From Verrucomicrobiota bacterium (GTDB lineage Bacteria > Verrucomicrobiota > Verrucomicrobiia > Opitutales > Opitutaceae): a DNA stretch of 64,000 bases. The first letter of the stretch is position 1. Each line of letters starts with the position of its first letter. Location: assembly GCA_023432225.1 (NCBI GenBank), contig JAEYUW010000047.1, forward strand, positions 145,623 through 209,622, written 5' to 3'. This document shows, piece by piece, positions 44,288-51,467 of the stretch. Under the pieces are notes generated by a model. That model was not told where the DNA came from. It saw only the letters and a program-made list of their open reading frames with translations, and searched no databases. The position numbers and the translations under genes were made by a program.

Positions 44288-45121
44288 ATGACCGACCGCG
44301 AACTCTCGCTGAAATCCTTCGCGCTCCGTCGCCGGATGCTGCGCCTCATCCACGAGGCCGGCGCCGGTCACACGGGCGGCGGGTTGTCGTGCCTCGACAT
44401 CCTGAACGTGCTTTATCACCGCGTGCTCAACGTCACGCCCGAGACCGTCGACTCGCCGACGCGCGACCGCTACGTGCAGAGCAAGGGTCACTGCGTCGAG
44501 GCGCTCTACGCCGTCATGTCCGATCGCGGCTATTTCCCCGACGCCGACCTCAACACCGTCTGCCACTACCAGTCTTACTACGTCGGTCATCCCACGCGGA
44601 AAATCCCCGGCATGGAGATGAACACCGGTGCGCTTGGCCACGGCCTGCCGATCTGCCTCGGCATGGCGCTCGCCGCGAAGATGGACGGCGAGGCGTTCCG
44701 CGTCTTCACGCTGCTCGGCGACGGCGAACTCGCCGAAGGCTCCAACTGGGAAGCCGCGATGGCCGCCGCGCACTACAAGCTCGATAACCTCGTCGCCATC
44801 CTCGACCACAACACGCTCCAGATCACCGGCCACACGCGCGACGTCATGTCGAACGAACCGCTCGACGAGAAATGGCGCGCGTTCGGCTGGGAAGTGCGCA
44901 CCGTCAACGGTCACGACTACGCGCAGCTCACCGCCGCGCTCACGACGCCGCATCCGGGCAAACCGCTTTTCATCATTGCGAATACGGTGAAGGGCAAGGG
45001 AGTCAGCTTCATGGAAAACGTCGGCAAATGGCACCACGGCGTCCCGACTGACGCCGAGCTCGCGCAAGCGCTCGCCGAACTGGAAGCGGCCGAAAAGAAA
45101 TTCGCGGAGGCTTCCACATGA
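44288..45121 (+). CDS. Transketolase N-terminal (ThDP pyrophosphate-binding) subunit
   Basis: A 277-residue first half of a split transketolase. Seen: AGHTGGGLS (26-34), SKGHCVEALY (65-74), GALGHGLPICLGMA, and the ThDP/metal motif from GDGE (144-147) to DHN (173-175). The partner half is the next gene. Preceded by GGAGTGAA, one of the few good Shine-Dalgarno sites here, one base after the isomerase stop. Split transketolases of this kind occur in dedicated sugar pathways such as apulose-4-phosphate or sulfofructose cleavage, rather than in the housekeeping pentose phosphate cycle. Confidence 0.93.
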   Translation: MTDRELSLKSFALRRRMLRLIHEAGAGHTGGGLSCLDILNVLYHRVLNVTPETVDSPTRDRYVQSKGHCVEALYAVMSDRGYFPDADLNTVCHYQSYYVGHPTRKIPGMEMNTGALGHGLPICLGMALAAKMDGEAFRVFTLLGDGELAEGSNWEAAMAAAHYKLDNLVAILDHNTLQITGHTRDVMSNEPLDEKWRAFGWEVRTVNGHDYAQLTAALTTPHPGKPLFIIANTVKGKGVSFMENVGKWHHGVPTDAELAQALAELEAAEKKFAEAST

Positions 45122-45145
45122 TCCGCTGCGTTCCGCCGCAGTCTT

Positions 45146-45218
45146 GTAGGGGCGCAGCTCGACTGCGCCCGTCGTCCGAGCGCGAGTCGATTTGGGCGCA
45201 GACAAGCTGCGCCCCTGC
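45146..45218. repeat. REP pair, GGGCGCAG hairpin family
   Basis: GTAGGGGCGCAGC-TCGA-CTGCGCCC and GGGCGCAG-ACAAG-CTGCGCCCCTGC. It separates the two transketolase subunit genes, an odd place for an insertion in a two-subunit enzyme; it may set the subunit ratio by slowing or protecting mRNA. Confidence 0.85.
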
Positions 45219-45227
45219 AACGCGTAT

Positions 45228-45260
45228 GCTCGCTACCCACTACTCGCACCTCGCTACTGT
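45228..45260. repeat. CTCGCTAC micro-repeats before a start codon
   Basis: Three imperfect copies of (A)CTCGCTAC/CACTACTCGC directly upstream of the ATG at 45270. The same micro-repeat precedes araA (62921-62948) and abuts the DUF3826 stop at 30671. Confidence 0.65.
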
Positions 45261-45269
45261 TGCTGCCCC

Positions 45270-46271
45270 ATGAGCGCGCCCGCCCCGTCCATGTTCACGC
45301 CTGCCGCCAAGGCGCTGGCGGAGAAACTCGGCCTCAAGAAGGGTCGCGCGAATCTCGAAGAGTTCGCTGACACCTTGCAGGCGCTCGCCACGGCCGATCG
45401 CAACGTCATCGCCGTCACCTCCGACTCGCGCGGCTCCGGCAAGCTCGCGCCATTCGGCAAAGCGTTGCCGAAGCAGATCGTCGAGGTCGGCATCGCCGAA
45501 CAAAACTTGGTCGGCATCACCGCGGGCCTCGCCGCGTGCGGCAAGAAGGCCTTCGGCGTTTCGCCGTCGTGCTTTCTCACCGCCCGTTCGCTCGAGCAGA
45601 TCAAGAATGACGTCTGCTACTCGAACGTTCCCGCCGTGCTCGTGGGCATCAGCGCCGGTGTCAGCTACGGCGCGCTCGGTTCGACGCACCACTCGCTGCA
45701 CGACTTCGCCGTCCTGCGCGCGATTCACAACGTCACGATCATCGCGCCCGCCGACAATTTCGAGACGCGCGAAGCCGTCCGCTATGCCGCCGCGGCCCGG
45801 CGCCCGGTGTTTCTCCGCTTCGGCAAAGCCGCGATGCTCGACGTTTCGCCCGCGGGCGCGAAGTTCGAGGCCGGCAAGGCGATCACCTTGCGCGAAGGCA
45901 AGGACGTCGCCTTTCTCGCCAGCGGCGAGACCGTCGTCCACGCGTTGCTCGCCGCGGCCGCGTTGGCCGAGCAGGGCATTTCCGCCCGCGTGCTGAGCCT
46001 GCACACGATCAAGCCGCTCGACACCGCCGCCGTGCTCGCCGCCGCAGGCGAATGCCGCGCCATCGTCACGGTTGAGGAGCACATGATCGCCGGTGGGCTG
46101 GGGGAGGCCGTCGCCGCGACGCTGCTCCAAGCGGGCCTGGCACCGCGCTTCCAGATGGTTGGCTTCCCCGACGAAGACACCGTCACCGGCGCGCAAGCCG
46201 ACCTCTTCCGGCACTACGGCATCAGCATGGAAGGCCTGGTCGAGACCGCCCGCGCGCTGCTCAGCCGGTAA
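45270..46271 (+). CDS. Transketolase C-terminal (pyrimidine-binding) subunit
   Basis: A 333-residue second half of the split transketolase. Seen: the catalytic Glu of EVGIAEQNLVGITAGLAACG (E77), which activates ThDP, then GSTHHSLHDFAVLRAI, RRPVFLRFGKA, and the C-terminal transketolase domain (ISARVLSLHTIKPLD, VTVEEHMIAGGLGEAVAATL). The start is chosen at CCCC-ATG (45270), after a REP pair and micro-repeats; the longer frame would translate the repeat. Works with the 44288 subunit. Confidence 0.93.
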   Translation: MSAPAPSMFTPAAKALAEKLGLKKGRANLEEFADTLQALATADRNVIAVTSDSRGSGKLAPFGKALPKQIVEVGIAEQNLVGITAGLAACGKKAFGVSPSCFLTARSLEQIKNDVCYSNVPAVLVGISAGVSYGALGSTHHSLHDFAVLRAIHNVTIIAPADNFETREAVRYAAAARRPVFLRFGKAAMLDVSPAGAKFEAGKAITLREGKDVAFLASGETVVHALLAAAALAEQGISARVLSLHTIKPLDTAAVLAAAGECRAIVTVEEHMIAGGLGEAVAATLLQAGLAPRFQMVGFPDEDTVTGAQADLFRHYGISMEGLVETARALLSR

Positions 46272-46275
46272 CACA

Positions 46276-46310
46276 TAGGTCCTATAAGTCCCCTAAGTCC
46301 TATAGGTCCC
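46276..46310. repeat. CCTATA-type micro-repeat before a start codon
   Basis: TAGGTCCTATAAGTCCCC, AAGTCCTATAGGTCCC: repeated GTCCTATA/TATAGG units with palindromic potential (CCTATA...TATAGG), ending at the ATG of the FGGY kinase. A related tract is at 56565-56600. Confidence 0.75.
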
Positions 46311-47804
46311 ATGCCACTGATCCTCGCTCTCGACCAAAGCACCTCCGCCACGAAGGCGATGCTCTTCGCGACGGACGGCCGGCTCCTCGACAAGGAGTCG
46401 CGCGATCACGCGCAACACTACCCGCAACCCGGCTGGGTCGAGCACGATGCCGAGGGAATCTGGCAAAACGTCCTCACCACAGTGCGCGCTCTGCTCGCGC
46501 GCCATGCGGTTGAGGTGAGCGACATCATCGGCTTCAGCCTCACGAACCAGCGCGAGACGATCGTCGTCTTCGATCGCGCCACCGGTCGTCCGCTGCACCG
46601 CGCGATCGTCTGGCAGTGCCGTCGCAGTGAAAAACTCTGCGCCGAAGCGGTCGCCGGCGGACACGAAGAACTCGTCCAATCGCGCAGCGGCCTGCGCATC
46701 GATCCGTATTTCTCCGCGTCGAAACTTCAGTGGCTCGTGCGCGAGCAGCCGGAACTCCGCGCGAAGCTCGAACGCGGCGAGGCGCTCATCGGCACGATCG
46801 ACGCCTACCTCATCTATCGCCTGACGCGCGGGGCGGTTTTCGCGACCGACCACACCAACGCCAGCCGCACGTTGCTCTTCGACGTGCAGCGTCTGCGCTG
46901 GGACGATGAACTCTGCACGCTCTGGCAGGTGCCGGCGCAGGCGCTGCCCGAGGTGCGCGAGAGTTTTTCCAAGTTCGGCACGACCACGCTTGACGGCATT
47001 TTGCCGCGACAGATTCCGATTTGCGGCGTCATGGGCGACTCGCAGGCCGCGCTTTTCGCGCATGGCTGTTTCGCGCGCGGCTCGGCCAAGGTCACGATGG
47101 GCACCGGCTCGTCGGTGCTGCTCAACATCGGCCAGGAGTTCCGCCGTTCGTCGCAAGGCGTCGTGACGGCGCTGGCGTGGGTGCGAAACGGTAAACCCGT
47201 TTACGCCTTCGAAGGCATCATCATCGCGGCCGCTTCCACGCTCACCTGGCTGCGCGATCAATTGAAACTCGTCGACCGGCTCGACGGCGTCGAAGCGATG
47301 GCAACGGAGTTACCGGACAACGGCGGCGTTTACCTCGTGCCGGCGTTTTCCGGTCTGGGCCTGCCGTATTGGAAGGCCGATGCGCGCGCCACGATCGTCG
47401 GGCTCACGACCCACAGCGATCGCCGCCACGTGCTGCGCGCGGCGCAGGAGTCGATTGCGTTTCAGTTGCGCGACGCCTTGCAGACGCTGCGCGCCGACGC
47501 CGCGCTCGAGGTCAGCGCGATCCATGCCGACGGCGGGCCGACCGCGAACAAGTTCCTGATGCAGTTCACCGCTGATGTCACCGGTGCGGAACTGCGCCTC
47601 GCGCCTTTCGCGGAGTGCTCGGCCTTTGGCGCCGTGAGCGCCGGCCTGCTCGGGCTCGGGGTGTTTTCCTCGCTCGAAGAGCTCGCCGCGCTGCCGCGCG
47701 CGGGTCTGGTTTATCGCCCGCAAATGGAGACCGCGCGCGTCGCCGCCCTCACTCGCGGCTGGCAGCATGCGGTCCGCCAGACGATCCTGTCCCGAGAACC
47801 TTGA
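46311..47804 (+). CDS. FGGY-family carbohydrate kinase (glycerol-kinase-like subgroup)
   Basis: A 497-residue sugar kinase. Seen: phosphate-1 motif LALDQSTSATKAMLF, SLTNQRETIVVFDRATGRPL, RIDPYFSASKLQWL, VTMGTGSSVLLNIG, and the C-terminal adenosine motif HADGGPTANKFLMQFTADV. These are closest to the glycerol kinase branch of FGGY, but glycerol is improbable in this operon. Downstream of an isomerase and split transketolase, it likely phosphorylates the ketose that the transketolase then cleaves (apulose in the known apiose route). It starts at ATG after CCC; no Shine-Dalgarno. Confidence 0.9.
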   Translation: MPLILALDQSTSATKAMLFATDGRLLDKESRDHAQHYPQPGWVEHDAEGIWQNVLTTVRALLARHAVEVSDIIGFSLTNQRETIVVFDRATGRPLHRAIVWQCRRSEKLCAEAVAGGHEELVQSRSGLRIDPYFSASKLQWLVREQPELRAKLERGEALIGTIDAYLIYRLTRGAVFATDHTNASRTLLFDVQRLRWDDELCTLWQVPAQALPEVRESFSKFGTTTLDGILPRQIPICGVMGDSQAALFAHGCFARGSAKVTMGTGSSVLLNIGQEFRRSSQGVVTALAWVRNGKPVYAFEGIIIAAASTLTWLRDQLKLVDRLDGVEAMATELPDNGGVYLVPAFSGLGLPYWKADARATIVGLTTHSDRRHVLRAAQESIAFQLRDALQTLRADAALEVSAIHADGGPTANKFLMQFTADVTGAELRLAPFAECSAFGAVSAGLLGLGVFSSLEELAALPRAGLVYRPQMETARVAALTRGWQHAVRQTILSREP

Positions 47805-47818
47805 TTCGAATCCCACGC

Positions 47819-50008
47819 ATGAAGTCCGCTGCGGTTCTCGCGCCGCTCTCACCTGCACGTATCCTCTTCGTCGTAGCGGAAGCCGTGAGGCTTTCGCCTT
47901 CGATCGTCGGCGAAATTCTCACGAATTCCGCTACTTCGCGCCGCACGACGTTTCGACTGCGGTGCGGAATCTACGGACTGCTTCTGCTGGTTGCCTTCCT
48001 GTGCAGCAACGCCGTCGCGGGTGAAAAGGCCCTGATCGACACCACCCGGTCGCCGCACGCGCTGATGTATATGCCCGATCTCGCCGACGTTCGCTGGAAC
48101 GGCGGTCTGCTCGGCGAACGCTTCGAGATCGCGCGCACGACGATGATCCCGCACATGGGCGAACTCATGAGCAACCCAGCGACGAGCCCCGCGTGGGACA
48201 ACTACCTCATCGCGGCGGGCCTCAAGCAGGGACGCTTCCGCGGTCCGCCGTTCAACGACGGCGATTTTCTCAAATGGCTCGAAGCGCTCGTGCAGGTTTA
48301 CGCGCTCACGAAAGATCCCGCGCTCGACCGGCAAATCGACGGCATCATCGCCGTCATCGCGAAGGCGCAGCGTGAGGACGGCTACCTGCACACGCAGACG
48401 ATCATTCCGCAGCGCGCCGGCGAGAAGACGAAGGAGTTCGCCGATCGCGAGCACTTCGAAACCTACAACATGGGGCACCTCATGACGACGGCCGCGGTGC
48501 ATTACCGCGCGACGGGCAAGCGCACGCTGCTCGAGCCCGCGATCAAGGCCGCCGACTACATCGAGCGTCTCTGCCGCGAGCGTCCGCTGGAGCTGGCCCG
48601 CAACGCCATTTGCCCTTCGCACTACATGGGCGTGATGGAGATCTACCGCATCACGCGCGATCCGCGCTACCTCAAGCTCGGCGAACAACTGATCGAGATC
48701 CGCAGCCTCGTGCCGCCGAACGAAGGCAGCGACCATAACCAGGATCGCATGCCGTTCCGCCAGATGACCGAGGCCGTCGGCCACGCGGTGCGCGCGAATT
48801 ACCTCTACGCGGGCGTGGCGGACGTGTTCGCCGAGAACGGCGACAAGACGCTCCTGCAACCGCTCGAGACGATCGCGGACAACGTCGAGGGCAATAAGCT
48901 CTACATCACTGGCATGACCGGCGCGATCTACGACGGCGCCTCGCCCGACGGCGTGCCGCACACGCAGCACAAATACATCCGCACGATCCACCAGGCTTAC
49001 GGCCGCAATTACCAGCTGCCGAACCTCACCGCCTACAACGAAACCTGCGCCACCATCGGCTACGGCATGTGGCTGTGGCGCATGCTGGCCGTCTCGGGCG
49101 ACGCCGGTTACGCAGACCTGTTCGAGCAGACGCTCTACAACGGCATCCTTCCGGGCATCAGCCTCGAGGGAAAACACTACTTCTACGTCAACGCGCTGAA
49201 GAAACTCCACGACTTTGACGTCCCGCTCCGCTGGTCGCGCACCCGCGAGGCGAACATCCCTGTCAGCTTCTGCTGTCCGCCGAACGTCGTGCGCACGATC
49301 GCCGAGGTGCACAACTACGTCTACGCACTCTCGCCCGACACGGTGTGGGTCAACCTCTACGCCGCCAGCGCGCTCGACTCGAAGTGGCTCGACGGCACGC
49401 CGATCAAGCTGCGCCAGGAAACCGATTACCCGTGGGCCGGCGCGGTGAAGATCGTGATCGACGAAGCGCCCGCGCGCGACGTGACGCTGAAGCTCCGCGT
49501 CCCTGGTTGGCTGAAGAGCGAGGCGGTTTCGCTGAAGGTCAATGGCGCCTCCTTCGCCTCCGCGCTCCAGCCCGGTTCGTATGCGGACGTGAAGCGCCAG
49601 TGGAAGCAAGGCGACGTCGTGCAGCTCGACATGGAGTTCAAGCCGACGCTCTGGGAAGCCAACCCGCTCGTCGAGGAAACCGTCGATCAGGTCGCGATCA
49701 AATACGGCCCGCTCGTGTATTGCATCGAGTCGAACGACCTCCCCGCCGGCGTGAAGCTCAAGGACGTGGCGCTCTCGTTGCGGCAGCCGGCGAACTTCAC
49801 CGCGCAGCGCGAGCAGATCGTCAACGCCTCCGTCGTCACCTTCACTTTAGATGCGCTGGCGCTCTCGCGTGCCGACTGGTCGCCGAAGCAACTCTATCGT
49901 CAGGTTGACGGTCAACCTCCCCGCACCATTGCCGTGAAGGCCGTGCCTTACTACGCATGGGGCAACCGGGGGGACACCGACATGACCGTCTGGATTCCCG
50001 CTCGTTAA
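47819..50008 (+). CDS. Secreted GH127 beta-L-arabinofuranosidase-family enzyme
   Basis: A 729-residue exported enzyme (DUF1680). The GH127 zinc/cysteine site is intact: YNETCATIGYGMWLWRML (Glu and Cys) and SFCCPPNVVRTI (the Cys-Cys pair, one being the nucleophile). GH127 members remove beta-L-arabinofuranose; one acts on aceric acid in rhamnogalacturonan II. The N-terminus is unusual: residues 19-39 are encoded by a REP pair (VAEAVRLSPS...GEILTNSAT), ahead of the signal core CGIYGLLLLVAFLCSNAVAG. Unlike the other repeat-carrying genes there is no in-frame ATG, GTG or TTG between repeat and signal core, so the repeat appears to be translated. Confidence 0.9.
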   Translation: MKSAAVLAPLSPARILFVVAEAVRLSPSIVGEILTNSATSRRTTFRLRCGIYGLLLLVAFLCSNAVAGEKALIDTTRSPHALMYMPDLADVRWNGGLLGERFEIARTTMIPHMGELMSNPATSPAWDNYLIAAGLKQGRFRGPPFNDGDFLKWLEALVQVYALTKDPALDRQIDGIIAVIAKAQREDGYLHTQTIIPQRAGEKTKEFADREHFETYNMGHLMTTAAVHYRATGKRTLLEPAIKAADYIERLCRERPLELARNAICPSHYMGVMEIYRITRDPRYLKLGEQLIEIRSLVPPNEGSDHNQDRMPFRQMTEAVGHAVRANYLYAGVADVFAENGDKTLLQPLETIADNVEGNKLYITGMTGAIYDGASPDGVPHTQHKYIRTIHQAYGRNYQLPNLTAYNETCATIGYGMWLWRMLAVSGDAGYADLFEQTLYNGILPGISLEGKHYFYVNALKKLHDFDVPLRWSRTREANIPVSFCCPPNVVRTIAEVHNYVYALSPDTVWVNLYAASALDSKWLDGTPIKLRQETDYPWAGAVKIVIDEAPARDVTLKLRVPGWLKSEAVSLKVNGASFASALQPGSYADVKRQWKQGDVVQLDMEFKPTLWEANPLVEETVDQVAIKYGPLVYCIESNDLPAGVKLKDVALSLRQPANFTAQREQIVNASVVTFTLDALALSRADWSPKQLYRQVDGQPPRTIAVKAVPYYAWGNRGDTDMTVWIPAR
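47873..47934. repeat. REP pair, GTAGCGGAA family, inside a gene start
   Basis: GTAGCGGAAGCCGTGAGG at left and CTCACGAATTCCGCTAC at right; the best-preserved member of the family. Translated in frame within the GH127 leader. Confidence 0.9.
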
Positions 50009-50038
50009 TTCACCCTTCCGCAACCCTGCAAAAACCCC

Positions 50039-51352
50039 ATGAGTCAAGTCACGTCTTCCGCCTCGGCTGAGCCTGCGAGCAGCTCCGGGCAGGTCACCGC
50101 CCAGCAATGGAAATGGTCCGCGCTTGCGGGCATGGCGTCGTATCTCGACGCCGGCTCGATCGTCGCGATCGGCACCGGATACACGCTCTTTCAGACCAAG
50201 ATGGGAATTTCGGACACGATGGTCGGCGTCCTGTCGGCAATCGGCCCCAACGCGCTCGGTTGCGCGATCGGCGCGGTGTTCGGCGGCTGGCTCGGCGACA
50301 AGCTGGGGCGCAAGTTCATCTACCAATACGACCTGATGCTCTACGCCGTGGGCATCCTGTGTCTCGCGCTCGCGGTGAACTGGCCGATGCTGGTCATCGG
50401 CACCTTCATTGTCGGCGTGGCGGTCGGCATCGACGTGCCCACCTCGCTCGCCCTCGTCGGTGAACTCGCTCCGGCCAACGCGCGCGGCAAGCTCCTCGGT
50501 CTCACCCAAGTGGCGTGGTCGCTCGGTCCCGTGATCGTGCTCCTGCTCGGCACGGTGCTGTCGTCGCTCGGCTTGCTTGGCATCCGCATCATCTTCTTCC
50601 ACCTGTTCCTGGTCGCCGCGGTCACATGGGCGTTGCGGCGCGGCCTCACCGAGTCGGTGCGCTGGCAGGAAGCCAAGAAGAAGACGCCGGACGAGCGCCG
50701 TCAGATCCGCTCGCTCTTCACCGGCTCGCATCTCAAGGCCTTGGTGTGGACGACCACCATCTACCTCTTCTGGAATCTGGCTGCCGGCACGGCGGGCAAT
50801 TTCAATCCCTACATCATCAGCACGCTGATCGGCAATTCCGGCAACGAAACGGAAGCCTACAAGCAGGCGATCGGCACCGGGCTCTCCAGCCTCAACTTCA
50901 TCATCGCGATGATCGTCACGATCGTCGTCTTCATGCGCTACTCCGATCGCAGTTTCCGCACCCGCAAGACGCTGTGGGCGATCGGTGCGATCACGCAGAC
51001 GGTCGGCTACGGCATCTTCCTCGTTCTCCCGTTCAGCATCCCGACCGTCATTCTCAACATCGTGCTCTTCGCCGGCGGCTGTGCGCTCGCGGGTGAGGCG
51101 TTCTACAAGGTGTTTAGTCAGGAACTCTTTCCGACCATCCTGCGCGGCACCGCGCAGGGCTTCACGTTCGGCATGGCCCGCGCGATTCTCGCCGCGTGGA
51201 GCATCTTCGTGCCGATGCTCACCAACTTGGACATCCGTTGGGTGGCCGGCTTGCTGACGCTGTTTCTCCTGATCAGCGGCGTCGTCGGCTACTTCTGGAT
51301 GCCCGACACCTCCGGCAAATCGCTTGAGCAGATCGAAGCCGAGCGCGCCTGA
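50039..51352 (+). CDS. MFS transporter, sugar-porter type
   Basis: A 437-residue inner-membrane carrier with 12 predicted helices. Seen: FGGWLGDKLGRKFIYQYDL (the loop 2-3 MFS signature) and PTSLALVGELAPANARGKLLGL (the sugar-porter loop after helix 5). The second half contains TILRGTAQGFTFGMARAI. It follows GH127 by 30 bases in the operon that begins with the isomerase, so it probably imports the sugar used by that pathway, or arabinose. Start at CCCC-ATG. Confidence 0.9.
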   Translation: MSQVTSSASAEPASSSGQVTAQQWKWSALAGMASYLDAGSIVAIGTGYTLFQTKMGISDTMVGVLSAIGPNALGCAIGAVFGGWLGDKLGRKFIYQYDLMLYAVGILCLALAVNWPMLVIGTFIVGVAVGIDVPTSLALVGELAPANARGKLLGLTQVAWSLGPVIVLLLGTVLSSLGLLGIRIIFFHLFLVAAVTWALRRGLTESVRWQEAKKKTPDERRQIRSLFTGSHLKALVWTTTIYLFWNLAAGTAGNFNPYIISTLIGNSGNETEAYKQAIGTGLSSLNFIIAMIVTIVVFMRYSDRSFRTRKTLWAIGAITQTVGYGIFLVLPFSIPTVILNIVLFAGGCALAGEAFYKVFSQELFPTILRGTAQGFTFGMARAILAAWSIFVPMLTNLDIRWVAGLLTLFLLISGVVGYFWMPDTSGKSLEQIEAERA

Positions 51353-51374
51353 GTCGTTAACCTGCTCGTAGCGT

Positions 51375-51452
51375 GTCATTGCGAGGAGCGAAGCGACGAA
51401 GCAATCCAGCTAGATGGATCGCCACGGCGCGCTTCGCGCCCCTCGCGATGAC
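51375..51452. repeat. GTCATTGCGAGGAGCGAAGC dispersed repeat
   Basis: GTCATTGCGAGGAGCGAAGC continuing into GACGAAGCAATCC, and ending CTCGCGATGAC, with inverted ends (GTCATTGCGAGG / CCTCGCGATGAC). I recognise this wording as an intergenic repeat seen in many unrelated bacteria (Proteobacteria, Chloroflexi and others). It lies between the MFS and GH78 genes. Confidence 0.8.
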
Positions 51453-51467
51453 AATCCATAGATTGTC

